Shown here piece after piece: positions 18,673 through 27,718 of a stretch of DNA of 56,779 nucleotides. Under the pieces are notes generated by a model that made no database searches, had not been told where the DNA came from, and saw only the letters and a program-made list of their open reading frames with translations. The stretch is from positions 1 to 56,779 of the forward strand of contig JAQXTC010000252.1 of NCBI GenBank assembly GCA_029219285.1, written 5' to 3'. The stretch is from Clostridiaceae bacterium. Its GTDB lineage: Bacteria; Bacillota; Clostridia; Clostridiales; Clostridiaceae. The position numbers and the translations under genes were made by a program. Each line of letters starts with the position of its first letter. The stretch's first letter is position 1.

Positions 18673-18759
18673 GTTATTTGTAATATTCTACAATTTAGAG
18701 AGACATAATAATAATGTAAAATACAATTGATAACACATAGTTAAATAGGGGGGATTAAC

Positions 18760-19755
18760 TTGATAGAAGCAAAACATTTAAGAAAAGAATTTAAAATGAA
18801 TAAAAAGTATCCGGGGTTAAAGGGGGCGATAAAATCTTTTTTTTCAAAAGAGTATACAATAAAGAAAGCTGTTGATGATATAAGTTTTAAAATAGGCGAT
18901 GGAGAAGTAGTTGGATATATAGGTGCTAACGGTGCAGGCAAATCAACAACAATCAAAATGATGACTGGAATTCTTACACCAACAAGTGGTAAAGTAATAG
19001 TTAATGATAGAGTGCCCTATGAGAAAAGGAAAGAAAATGCAAAAGATATAGGGGTGGTGTTTGGACAAAAAACTCAATTATGGTGGGATTTGCCCTTATC
19101 GGAAACGTTTTCGCTATTAAAAGATATATATGATGTACCAGAGGATGAATTTAAAGAGAGAATGAAATTTTTAAATGATGTATTAGAACTTGAAACATTT
19201 ATGCTAAATCCAGTAAGAACTTTATCTCTTGGACAAAGAATGAGAGCGGATCTTGCAGCAGCTTTTATTCATAATCCAAAAGTGATATATCTTGATGAAC
19301 CAACAATAGGATTAGATGTTGTGGTAAAGGATAATGTTAGAAAAGCAATAAAATCTATTAATGAAACCTATGGAACAACAATAATTCTAACAACACATGA
19401 TTTAAATGATATAGAAGAGTTATGCAATAGAATTATAATTATTGATAGTGGAAAATTAATTTATGATGGTACCTTAAGTGATATAAAAACAAAATATGGA
19501 TATATAACTAACTTAGTGGTTAATTTTAAGGAAGAAGTTTTAGAAGAAGATTTAAGTTTTCTTAAATCATTGGATCAAGATAATATAATAATTTCATTAG
19601 TAGATAATAAAGCTACAATTAAATTTAATAAAAACAATGTATCTAGCACAGAGATAATAGGAAAAGTTATGGACAAATTTAATGTTTTAGACTTTTCAAT
19701 TAAAGAGACAAGCATTGAAGACATTGTTAAAAAGATATATAAGAACGAGGTGTAA
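18760..19755 (+). CDS. ABC-2 type transporter ATP-binding protein
   Basis: 331 residues, longer than a minimal ATPase because of a C-terminal regulatory extension. Walker A is GANGAGKST (55-63), the signature is LSLGQRMRADL, Walker B is VIYLDEPTIGLD, and the switch histidine is in TTHDLNDIE. The pattern matches the ATPase that occurs with two unlike six-helix permeases (COG4586/4587/3694 group). The start is TTG 18760 after a GGGGGG ribosome binding site. Substrate unknown; export is likely for ABC-2 systems. The first permease starts 3 bases after the stop. Confidence 0.9.
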   Translation: MIEAKHLRKEFKMNKKYPGLKGAIKSFFSKEYTIKKAVDDISFKIGDGEVVGYIGANGAGKSTTIKMMTGILTPTSGKVIVNDRVPYEKRKENAKDIGVVFGQKTQLWWDLPLSETFSLLKDIYDVPEDEFKERMKFLNDVLELETFMLNPVRTLSLGQRMRADLAAAFIHNPKVIYLDEPTIGLDVVVKDNVRKAIKSINETYGTTIILTTHDLNDIEELCNRIIIIDSGKLIYDGTLSDIKTKYGYITNLVVNFKEEVLEEDLSFLKSLDQDNIIISLVDNKATIKFNKNNVSSTEIIGKVMDKFNVLDFSIKETSIEDIVKKIYKNEV

Positions 19756-19757
19756 TT

Positions 19758-20573
19758 ATGAAGAAAAATAGCTTAAAAATGTATCTTCCATTTGCACTAA
19801 ATACATTTCAAAAGAATTTATCATATAGAGCAAACGCAGTTATATTTGTTTTAGGAAATTCTATAATGCTTCTTGTTAGTTATTATTTATGGAAAGCTGT
19901 ATATGGTAGTTCATCTAATAGTGAAATAAATGGATTTTCGCTAAATGAAATGATGGTATATATATTAATTTCATTTTTAACATCTCTAATTACCTCTGCT
20001 GATATAGTATATGACATAACTTCAGAAGTTAGGGATGGCTCTATAGCTATAAATTTAATACGGCCAATAAATTATGAAAAAAGAATGATGTTTCAAAGTT
20101 TTGGAAATATACTTTATAATTTTGTAGTTATTTTTATTGCTGCTTTTATAATTGTATCAATCTTGTTCATAAGATTTTCTGGCAAGGTAAGTATTAGTAA
20201 TTTTGTTTTCTATTTTGTTAGTGCATTTATGTCTATTCTTATAAGTTTTTATTATAATTATTGCTTTGGGCTTTTATCATTTAAGCTTACAAATATGTGG
20301 GGCATAAAACAGATAATGGGGGCTGTATTTCAACTTTTGTCTGGTACATTAATACCAATTATATTTTTTCCTAAAGTATTTCAAACATTATTCAATTTTC
20401 TGCCTTTTAGTTCAATAGTATATACTCCTACAATGATATATTTAGGAAAATTAAATGGATTAGAAATGTTAAAAGCTTTATTAATTCAATTTGTATGGAT
20501 TTTTGTTTTAGCTGGAATTGCAAAATTAATGTGGAAAATTTTGATTAAGAGACTTACCATACTAGGGGGATGA
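19758..20573 (+). CDS. ABC-2 family membrane permease, subunit 1
   Basis: 271 residues with about six hydrophobic segments and the segment DITSEVRDGSIAINLIRPIN, a pattern shared by the COG4587-type permeases. It has GAGGTG before ATG 19758 and is translationally coupled to the ATPase gene. With the next gene it forms a heterodimeric membrane channel. The substrate is unknown. Confidence 0.85.
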   Translation: MKKNSLKMYLPFALNTFQKNLSYRANAVIFVLGNSIMLLVSYYLWKAVYGSSSNSEINGFSLNEMMVYILISFLTSLITSADIVYDITSEVRDGSIAINLIRPINYEKRMMFQSFGNILYNFVVIFIAAFIIVSILFIRFSGKVSISNFVFYFVSAFMSILISFYYNYCFGLLSFKLTNMWGIKQIMGAVFQLLSGTLIPIIFFPKVFQTLFNFLPFSSIVYTPTMIYLGKLNGLEMLKALLIQFVWIFVLAGIAKLMWKILIKRLTILGG

Positions 20574-20578
20574 TATTA

Positions 20579-21370
20579 ATGAAGAGATATTGTAAATTAT
20601 ACTTTAAATTTTTAAATCAATATATAAAAACTCTTCTTGAATATAGAGCAGATTTTATTTTAGGGCTAATAGGGTTTATTTTAATTCAGTTAACTGGTGT
20701 AATCTTTATTAAGCTAATTTTCAATAATATTCCAGCTCTTGAAGGGTGGAGTTTTTATGAAATATTATTTATTTACGGATTTGCACAAATACCAAGAGGT
20801 ATAGATCATGTATTTACAGATAATTTATGGATATTAAGTGGGCAAATAATTGTTCAGGGTCAATTTGATAGGTATTTACTAAGACCATTAAATCCATTAT
20901 TTCAGGTTATTGCAGAAAGATTTCAGCCAGATGGATTTGGAGAAATAATTATAGGAACAACATTATTAATAATATCTTCTTTAAAGTTAGAAATAAGTTT
21001 TTCTATATTAAAAATAATATATTTTATTATTGCCATATTAAGTGCAACTCTAATTTATACAGCAATAAAATTAGCTGTAGCATCACTTGCCTTTTGGATT
21101 AAATTTGCGCAATCATATTTGTACATGTCATATCAATTAAGTGACTTTGCCAAATATCCTATGGGAATATATCCAAAGTTTATTAGAGGACTATTAACTT
21201 TTGTGGTTCCGTTTGCTTTTACTGGTTACTATCCAGGAGCGTATTTTTTAGGAAAGGGAAGTTTTGTTACTGGAATATTATTAACAGCAGCAATTGCAAT
21301 TATTGGGATAGGTATAGCATATTGTATATGGCTTAAGGGAATGAGTTTATACGAAAGTTCAGGAAGTTAA
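20579..21370 (+). CDS. ABC-2 family membrane permease, subunit 2
   Basis: 263 residues from ATG 20579, placed 9 bases after AGGGGG; the ATG at 20570 abuts that site and is unlikely to be used. It has about six hydrophobic segments and the family-typical GQFDRYLLRPLNPLFQVIAE. It is similar in role to the preceding permease and is the last gene of the exporter operon. Confidence 0.85.
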   Translation: MKRYCKLYFKFLNQYIKTLLEYRADFILGLIGFILIQLTGVIFIKLIFNNIPALEGWSFYEILFIYGFAQIPRGIDHVFTDNLWILSGQIIVQGQFDRYLLRPLNPLFQVIAERFQPDGFGEIIIGTTLLIISSLKLEISFSILKIIYFIIAILSATLIYTAIKLAVASLAFWIKFAQSYLYMSYQLSDFAKYPMGIYPKFIRGLLTFVVPFAFTGYYPGAYFLGKGSFVTGILLTAAIAIIGIGIAYCIWLKGMSLYESSGS

Positions 21371-21388
21371 TAATGGAGAAAGATGGGG

Positions 21389-21420
21389 AAAGCTGTCGGT
21401 TTAAACTGACAGCTTTTTTG
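21389..21420 (+). terminator. Terminator after the ABC-2 exporter
   Basis: AAAGCTGTC (21389-21397) pairs with GACAGCTTT (21408-21416), with the interior also self-complementary, followed by T. Confidence 0.85.
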
Positions 21421-21493
21421 TATAAATTTCTCAAAAAAGAAGAGACTAAAATATGTTAAATAATCTAAAAATATTAGTAAGGAGGAAAATAAA

Positions 21494-21796
21494 TTGTTTT
21501 TAACAGATAGAGAAAGAGATAAGCTCATGATTGTTGTTGCAGCTGATGTTGCAAGAAAAAGAAAAGAAAAAGGTTTGAAGTTAAATTATCCTGAATCTGT
21601 AGCACTAATAACTGATGAACTTTTAGAAGGGGCTAGAGAAGGTAGAAGAGTAGAAGACTTAATGGAATATGGTTCTACCATTTTGACAAAAAGTGATGTT
21701 ATGGAAGGTGTGGATGAAATGATTCACACAGTACAAGTTGAAGCAACATTTCCAGATGGAACTAAGCTTGTAACAGTTCATAATCCAATTCAATAA
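21494..21796 (+). CDS. ureA: Urease gamma subunit
   Basis: 100 residues, the standard length. It opens [20 protein letters not shown] and carries [20 protein letters not shown], both diagnostic of the gamma subunit. The start is TTG 21494 after AAGGAGG. It is the first gene of ureABCEFGD and a separate small subunit, as in most bacteria outside Helicobacter. The product packs against the alpha subunit and helps build the trimeric holoenzyme. No clear promoter consensus was found between the terminator at 21420 and this start. Confidence 0.97.
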   Translation: MFLTDRERDKLMIVVAADVARKRKEKGLKLNYPESVALITDELLEGAREGRRVEDLMEYGSTILTKSDVMEGVDEMIHTVQVEATFPDGTKLVTVHNPIQ

Positions 21797-21814
21797 GAAG
21801 GGAGAGATAGGATA

Positions 21815-22141
21815 ATGACTCCAGGACAATTATTTATAAAAGACGGTACTATTAACTACAATGCTGGAAAAGAAGCAATCCAATTAGAAGTTGTAAATAC
21901 AGGAGATAGACCAGTACAAATAGGATCACATTTTCATTTTTATGAAGTAAATGAATTTTTAAAGTTTGACAGAGAGAAAGCTTATGGTAAAAGACTTGAT
22001 ATTCCATCAGGTACAGCAGTTAGATTTGAACCTGGTGATAAAAAGGTTATTAATTTAATTGATATTGGTGGTACAAGAAGAGTATATGGACTTAGAAATT
22101 TAGTTGATGGATTTTTAGATGGAAGAGGTGTAAAAGAATAA
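21815..22141 (+). CDS. ureB: Urease beta subunit
   Basis: 108 residues with the diagnostic [23 protein letters not shown] segment (here [19 protein letters not shown]) and a C-terminal [21 protein letters not shown] precedes the ATG. The stop overlaps the ureC start by one base (TAATG), indicating translational coupling. Confidence 0.97.
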   Translation: MTPGQLFIKDGTINYNAGKEAIQLEVVNTGDRPVQIGSHFHFYEVNEFLKFDREKAYGKRLDIPSGTAVRFEPGDKKVINLIDIGGTRRVYGLRNLVDGFLDGRGVKE

Positions 22142-23856
22142 TGAGTTTTGAGATAGATAAACATCGTTATGTAGAATTATTTGGCCCAACTGAAGGAGAT
22201 AAAATAAGACTTGGTGATACAGACTTAGTTATAGAAATTGAGAAAGATTATACAGGTTATGGTGATGAAGCCAAGTTTGGTGGAGGAAAAGTATTAAGAG
22301 ATGGAATGGGTCAAAATGCTATTGAAAGTAGAGATAATCCTTTAGTAGCAGATTTAATTATTACTGGTGCAACAATTGTTGATTACACTGGAATATATAA
22401 AGCTGATATTGGTATAAAAAATGGAAAGATTTTAGCCATTGGTAAAGGGGGAAACCCTTATACAATGGATGGGGTCGATTTTATAGTTGGACCAAGTACT
22501 GAAGCACTTGCAGGTGAAGGAAGAATTATAACCGCAGGAGGAATAGATACTCATGTTCATTATATAAGTCCAGATTTAGCTACAGTTGCTCTTGAAGGAG
22601 GAATAACTACACTAATTGGTGGAGGAACAGGCCCTGTAGATGGTAGTAATGCAGTAACATCAACTCCTGGAGCTTGGAATATTCATCGTATGATACAAGC
22701 TGCAGAAGGTTTTCCTATTAATATGGGGATTATAGGAAAGGGAAGTGGAGCTAATGAGAAAGTAACTGCTGAACAAATAGAAGCAGGTGCTTGTTGATTG
22801 AAAGTTCATGAAGATTGGGGTGCAACTAGATCTGCTATAGATTATTCATTAAAAACTGCAGATAAATATGATGTACAGGTTGCAGTACATACAGACACAT
22901 TAAATGAAGGGGGATTTGTAGAACATACAATAGAAGCTTTTGCAGGAAGAACTATTCATACATATCATACAGAAGGTGCTGGAGGAGGTCACGCTCCTGA
23001 TCTTTTAAAAGTTGCATCACAATTAAATGTTATACCAGCGTCAACTAATCCAACTAAGCCTTATACAGTTAACACTATAGCAGAGCATTTGGATATGCTA
23101 ATGGTATGCCATCATTTAGATCCAAAGGTTCCAGAGGATATAGCTTTTGCTGATTCTAGAATAAGACATCAAACTATTGCAGCAGAGGATATACTTCAAG
23201 ATATGGGTGTTTTCAGTATTATGAGTTCAGATTCAATGGCTATGGGAAGAATTGCTGAAGTTGTAACAAGAACTTGGCAAACAGCAAGTAAGATGAAGAG
23301 GCAAAGAGGCAAATTACCAGAAGACTCTGAAGAAAATGATAATTATAGAGTTAGAAGATACGTAGCAAAGTACACTATAAATCCTGCTTTAGCTCAAGGT
23401 ATATCAAAATATGTGGGTTCTATCGAAGTAGGAAAGATTGCAGATCTAGTTCTTTGGGAACCAGCATTTTTTGGAGCAAAGCCTGACATGGTACTTAAAG
23501 GAGGCATGGTTGCTAAAGCTAATATTGGTGAAGCAAATGCATCTATTCCAACATGTCAGCCAATTTATTATAGAGATTGTTATGCAGCTTACGGTAAAGC
23601 TACATATCCAACTTGTGCTACTTTTGTTTCAAAGTATGCATTTGAACATGGAATTAAAGAAGAACTTGGATTACAGAAGATGGTTTTACCTGTAGGAGGT
23701 ATAAGAAATCTAACTAAAAAGGATATGAAGCTTAATGATGCTACTCCAAAGCTTGGTGTAGATCCACAAACTTATAATGTTACTGTGGATGGTGAGACTA
23801 TAAATTGCGAACCAGCAGAGGAATTACCATTAGCTCAAAGATATTTCTTATTCTAA
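22141..23856 (+). pseudogene. ureC: Urease alpha (catalytic) subunit, interrupted by an in-frame TGA
   Basis: Read through, the frame gives about 571 residues, the usual UreC length. Nickel ligands are present: HVH in [12 protein letters not shown], the lysine that is carbamylated in active urease (codon 221, in LKVHEDWG), its neighbouring His, [12 protein letters not shown], and the Asp in SSDSMAMG; the flap cysteine is in MVCHHLD. TGA at 22795-22797 replaces codon 219, normally the invariant Gly of CGLKxHEDWG; a single change GGA to TGA would do this. Eleven codons on, the normally conserved WGATP reads WGATR, a second unusual change. TTG 22798 follows directly but has no ribosome binding site. 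Without readthrough the product ends before the nickel-bridging lysine and cannot be active. Either a real inactivation or sequence error; the nearby Arg change favours real decay. Confidence 0.93.
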
Positions 23857-23874
23857 GTTTGGAGGTAAAAGGGT

Positions 23875-24327
23875 ATGGTATTTAATAAAGTTGTTGGTAA
23901 TATCAATGATGTAAATAATTGGGATGGTTATCATATAGAAACAATTTATTTAGATAACGAAGAAATGTTAAAAAGAATATTAAGAGTTACATCTGATCAT
24001 AAAAGAGAATATGGTATAGCCTTAGAAGGTAATGAAAAGCTTAAAGATGGAGATATACTTTTCAATGAAGATAAAAAGCTAATTGTAGTGAAAGCTAACA
24101 GTGAGGATGTATTAGTTATAAAACCTAAAAGTATGACAGAAATGGGAACAATAGCTCATGCTTTAGGTAATAGGCATTTACAAGCACAATTTCAAAATGA
24201 AAAAATGATAATTCAATATGACAGATTAGTGGAAGAAGAATTAAAAAAAGATGGCATTAATTATTCTAGAGAAAATATTAAATTAGAAAAGGCATTTAGA
24301 CATGTTGAATTCGCACATACTCACTAA
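23875..24327 (+). CDS. ureE: Urease accessory nickel-binding protein UreE
   Basis: 150 residues with the UreE core: LKDGDILFNEDKKLIVVKAN, then MGTIAHALGNRHLQAQFQN containing the conserved nickel-site His. The histidine-rich tail of some homologues is reduced to FAHTH. It delivers nickel to the UreDFG complex. GGAGG lies upstream of ATG 23875. Confidence 0.95.
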   Translation: MVFNKVVGNINDVNNWDGYHIETIYLDNEEMLKRILRVTSDHKREYGIALEGNEKLKDGDILFNEDKKLIVVKANSEDVLVIKPKSMTEMGTIAHALGNRHLQAQFQNEKMIIQYDRLVEEELKKDGINYSRENIKLEKAFRHVEFAHTH

Positions 24328-25018
24328 TAATAAAATTATAGATATTTTAAGGGTGATGCAATTATGTGATTCTAACTTTCCAATAGGTTCTTTTAATCAT
24401 TCATATGGAATGGAAACCTATTTAAGAGATTATAGAATTACAGATCAAAAAAGTGTTAAGCAATATCTTAAGGCGTTTTTAAATAATGTATTTGTTTATA
24501 GCGATGGATTAGCCATTAAGATGTTATATCAATATTTGGATGAAAACAACATGGAAAGAGTTTGGCAATTAGATAGGTTAATAACTGTTCAAACAGTAGC
24601 TAAGGAAACAAGGGAAGGTTCTAAACTTATAGCAGGGCGAATGATTCATCTTTTTGAAGAATTATATACCTGTAGATTAATTGAAGAATATAAATGTAAA
24701 ATTCAACAAAAACAAGCTTTTGGTCATCCTGCTATTGTGTTTGGAATGCTGATGTATACTTTAAAGTTTAATAAAGAAGAGGCCATTAATTTTCATATGT
24801 ATAGTACTATTTCAACGATTATTCAAAATGCGGTTAGAGCTATACCCTTAGGGCAAAAAGATGGTCAATTACTTCTAAAAGAATTAAGTGAAAGTTTTAA
24901 TGAGCTATATAAAAAAATTGAGGAAATGAATTTTGACTGTTTTGGTGCTAGTACTCCTGGTATAGAAATGGCTCAAATTAATCATGAGGTATTAGAATTT
25001 AGATTATTTATGTCTTGA
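24302..25018 (+). CDS. ureF: Urease accessory protein UreF
   Basis: 238 residues with MQLCDSNFPIGSFNHSYGME, the family-typical start region, and later GHPAIVFGM and RAIPLGQKDGQ. It bridges UreD and UreG in the activation complex. The assigned ATG 24302 overlaps ureE by 26 bases and has no strong ribosome binding site; an internal ATG in RVMQLCD is possible but would trim conserved residues. Translation is probably coupled to ureE. Confidence 0.92.
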   Translation: MLNSHILTNNKIIDILRVMQLCDSNFPIGSFNHSYGMETYLRDYRITDQKSVKQYLKAFLNNVFVYSDGLAIKMLYQYLDENNMERVWQLDRLITVQTVAKETREGSKLIAGRMIHLFEELYTCRLIEEYKCKIQQKQAFGHPAIVFGMLMYTLKFNKEEAINFHMYSTISTIIQNAVRAIPLGQKDGQLLLKELSESFNELYKKIEEMNFDCFGASTPGIEMAQINHEVLEFRLFMS

Positions 25019-25048
25019 ATTCAAGATATTTATGAAAGGGTGATATGA

Positions 25049-25660
25049 TTGAAACCAGTAATTATAGGGGTTGGTGGACCAGTAGGAAGTGGAAAAACTC
25101 TTTTGATTGAGAGACTAACTAGAATTATGAAAGATAATTATGAATGTGCTGTAATTACTAATGATATATATACTAAGGAAGATGCAAAATTCTTAGTTAA
25201 TAATTCAGTTTTAAGTGAAGATAGAGTTATAGGCGTAGAAACTGGAGGATGTCCTCACACAGCTATTAGAGAAGATGCTTCAATGAATTTTGCAGCTATA
25301 GATGAAATAAAAAACAGAGTTGATAATTTAGACATTATTTTCTTGGAAAGTGGAGGTGACAATTTAGCTGCAACCTTTAGTCCAGATTTGGTGGATTTTT
25401 CGATTTATATTATAGATGTTGCTCAAGGAGAAAAGATTCCAAGAAAAGCAGGGCAAGGAATGATTAAGAGTGATTTATTCATTATTAATAAAACTGATTT
25501 AGCACCATATGTTGGAGCTGATTTGGATATTATGAAAAGAGATACATTAACTTTTAGAAAAGAAAAGACATTTATATTTACTAATTTAAAAAAGGATGAA
25601 GGCGTTAATGCTGTACTAGAGTGGATTAAGAAAAATTGTCTCTTAGAGGGAATTGAATAA
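25049..25660 (+). CDS. ureG: Urease accessory GTPase UreG
   Basis: 203 residues, standard length. The P-loop is GGPVGSGKT (residues 8-16), with [26 protein letters not shown] and [13 protein letters not shown], all diagnostic. It hydrolyses GTP during nickel insertion. The start is TTG 25049, eight bases after AAAGGG; the nearby ATG is out of frame. Confidence 0.97.
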   Translation: MKPVIIGVGGPVGSGKTLLIERLTRIMKDNYECAVITNDIYTKEDAKFLVNNSVLSEDRVIGVETGGCPHTAIREDASMNFAAIDEIKNRVDNLDIIFLESGGDNLAATFSPDLVDFSIYIIDVAQGEKIPRKAGQGMIKSDLFIINKTDLAPYVGADLDIMKRDTLTFRKEKTFIFTNLKKDEGVNAVLEWIKKNCLLEGIE

Positions 25661-25661
25661 T

Positions 25662-26495
25662 ATGGATAATGAAAAATTTGCCGGTGAATTTGATATAGTT
25701 TTAGCCAAGAAAAATAATGAGACAGTTATAACTGAAAAGAAGTTTGAGGGATTAATTAAGATTTCACCTATTATTCACCTTGATAGTGAGAAAATTTCAA
25801 CTTTCTTTATAGTTGGCCTTGGAGGCGGGTATGTAGAAGGCGAAAAATATAACTTTAAGATTACATGCAAAAAAGACTCTAGAGCCATTATAACAACCCA
25901 AGCATGTACCAAAGTATATAAGTGTGAGCATGGCGGTATAACTAACCAAAATACTATCATAAAGTTAGAAAATAATAGTGTTTTAGAATATATTACAGAT
26001 AGTGTTATCCTTTATAAAGATGCAAATTATAAACAGGTTAATATTATTTATATGAAAAATGATTCTACACTTATTTATACTGATGGAATTACGTCAGGTT
26101 GGTCAAAAAATGGAGGTAAATTCCAGTATTCAAGAGTTCAATTTGAAACTAAAGTTTATATGGATGATAAGATTGTGCTACTAGATAATTTAATAGTAAA
26201 TCCTAAAGAAAATAATGTTAATGAATTAGGTTATTTTGAAGGTTATGAGAATTTCGGAACATTACTTGTAATAAACCCAAATATAACTCAAGAAGTTATT
26301 GAATCAATTAGAAAAATTTTAAGTGATATAAACTTAGATATTAATTATGGTATATCACAAATTGAATGTAATGGTTTTGTATTAAGAGTATTAGGTAACT
26401 TAACTCAAGAAGTAAATAAGGTTATTGGCATAGTTCATAATTACATAAGAAAAGAATTTCTTAACTCTAGAGAACTATTTGTACGCAAATATTAG
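25662..26495 (+). CDS. ureD: Urease accessory protein UreD (UreH)
   Basis: 277 residues from ATG 25662, which is better spaced from GAGGG (25646-25650) than the TTG at 25653. Family features include VGLGGGYVEGEKY and TTQACTKVYKCEHG. It is the scaffold that binds apo-urease in the activation complex. The gene overlaps or abuts ureG and is followed by the channel gene. Confidence 0.94.
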   Translation: MDNEKFAGEFDIVLAKKNNETVITEKKFEGLIKISPIIHLDSEKISTFFIVGLGGGYVEGEKYNFKITCKKDSRAIITTQACTKVYKCEHGGITNQNTIIKLENNSVLEYITDSVILYKDANYKQVNIIYMKNDSTLIYTDGITSGWSKNGGKFQYSRVQFETKVYMDDKIVLLDNLIVNPKENNVNELGYFEGYENFGTLLVINPNITQEVIESIRKILSDINLDINYGISQIECNGFVLRVLGNLTQEVNKVIGIVHNYIRKEFLNSRELFVRKY

Positions 26496-26518
26496 AATTT
26501 GAATAGGAGATGAGAAAG

Positions 26519-27004
26519 ATGTTAGGGATAGTTTTACTATATGTTGGAGTAGTCTTAATACTTAATGGCATATCTAGAATATACGAAATAGATGAAAAAT
26601 CAGCTGCTGTAATGAATATTTTTACAGGATGTTTGGCAGTTGTTTTAGATATTATTTCAGCAATATTAGAAGAATATTATGCTGTTGGAACAGGATTACT
26701 ATTTGGTTTTACATATTTATTTATAGCTATCAATGGAATATTTAAATTAGACAAAAGACCTTATGGATGGTATAGCTTATTTGTAGCGATAAATACAATT
26801 CCATGCGCCTATATAAGCTGGGTATATGATTTAGATTGGAGAATGGGTATTATATGGGTACTTTGGGGAATTCTTTGGCTTACAGCTTTTATAGAACTTA
26901 TTTTAAAAAAAGATTTAGGAAAGTTTGTTCCATACCTAGCTATTTTTGAAGGTATAATAACTGCTTGGATACCAGGTTTTATGATGTTAGTAGAAGCTTG
27001 GTAA
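26519..27004 (+). CDS. UreI/AmiS family urea or amide channel
   Basis: 161 residues, opening MLGIVLLYVGVVLILNGISR, with six or so hydrophobic segments and AINTIPCAYISW, typical of AmiS/UreI. ATG 26519 is nine bases from AGGAG, while ATG 26510 abuts that site. In Helicobacter the relative is a proton-gated urea channel; in Pseudomonas AmiS moves small amides. Its place directly after ureD favours urea, but the acetamidase 8 kb upstream makes amides possible too. Confidence 0.9.
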   Translation: MLGIVLLYVGVVLILNGISRIYEIDEKSAAVMNIFTGCLAVVLDIISAILEEYYAVGTGLLFGFTYLFIAINGIFKLDKRPYGWYSLFVAINTIPCAYISWVYDLDWRMGIIWVLWGILWLTAFIELILKKDLGKFVPYLAIFEGIITAWIPGFMMLVEAW

Positions 27005-27010
27005 TTAAAG

Positions 27011-27046
27011 ATAAGATAGGCTTAATATAGCTTGTCTTATTTTTTA
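27011..27046 (+). terminator. Terminator of the urease operon
   Basis: An 11-bp stem with G-U pairs (27011-27021 with 27030-27040), 8-base loop, and T run. It overlaps the end of the decayed acetyltransferase on the other strand. Confidence 0.75.
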
Positions 27047-27348
27047 TAATAAATATTATATTCTCCACTAAATTTATAACCTAACTTTTCAGCTAATAAA
27101 TAGGAAGAATAATTAGCAGCATCCCAATGTGGCGTTAAGTTTTTTTCTTTCTTAAAAATTTTATTTATTTCAGTTGTCGTTAAAGGCTTCATACCATAAA
27201 CATAGTTATAAACTTTTTGGTAAAGTTAGGAGTGTGAAGTGGTTCTGTGATACTCTCTATGTTAAGAGTTTCTTTTTCTTCATCACTTAAAGAAGAAAAC
27301 TTATTCCATTATATAATTAAATTCATGTTTTTTTATAAATCTATTCAT
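27037..27348 (-). pseudogene. Remnant of a GNAT acetyltransferase
   Basis: Minus-strand reading gives MNRFIKKHEFNYIME from ATG 27348. A stop and frame change follow, then SLSDEEKETLNIESITEPLH in a second frame, and after another shift near 27220 a long conserved end with LTPHWDAANYSSYLLAEKLG and a YKFSGEYNIYYKK tail. The DAAN...AEKLGYKF ending is typical of the GNAT_acetyltransf group. The whole is about 100 codons where intact members have about 250, so an internal deletion has occurred in addition to two frameshifts. It is not functional. Confidence 0.75.
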
Positions 27349-27368
27349 AAAATTTTACACCTCGTAAT

Positions 27369-27422
27369 AAAAAATAAGATAATTATTGTTACTAACTTAT
27401 TTCAATAACAATAATTATCTTA
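27369..27422 (-). terminator. Minus-strand terminator downstream of the CD3324-like remnant
   Basis: A perfect 17-bp inverted repeat (27375-27391 with 27406-27422) with a 14-base loop. Read on the minus strand it is followed by six T (27374-27369). It survives although both neighbouring genes are decayed. Confidence 0.8.
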
Positions 27423-27477
27423 GTTAAAATATATAAAGTATTCAAGCTAATAAATAATTATGTATTAAATATTAGAA

Positions 27478-27631
27478 TTAATGTTTTTCTAATTTTATAA
27501 TTCTTATAATACTTTTATCAGATAAGTAATATTCTTCAGTAAGTTTATTAATAGAAATCACCATCTATATATTCTTGAATCTTCTCAATAATTTCTATAA
27601 GTAATATATCAGATGCTTTTTTGTATTTCAT
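27478..27631 (-). pseudogene. Remnant of a CD3324-family helix-turn-helix protein, internally deleted
   Basis: A minus-strand ATG at 27631 has AAGGAG upstream and reads MKYKKASDILLIEIIEKIQE then YIDGDFY, before stops. In another frame LTEEYYLSDKSIIRIIKLEK follows. These match the start and the HTH end of short CD3324-type proteins (about 85-90 residues), but the middle, usually containing a W-G-x-x-T/R segment, is gone. Two ends with a roughly 30-residue deletion mark a dead gene. The remaining bases between 27632 and 27718 show nothing. Confidence 0.6.
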
Positions 27632-27718
27632 ATCTTTACTCCTTATTTTCATAATATTCATAAAGCAAAGATTATATATAGAAAGTTAAGATTTACAATA
27701 AATGTTCATTTGGAAATA

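Noticed and set aside
22795..22830. UGA in ureC as a selenocysteine codon
   Set aside because: The position is an invariant glycine next to the nickel-bridging lysine, no urease selenoprotein is known, and I see no convincing stem-loop just downstream of the TGA. Mutation is simpler.
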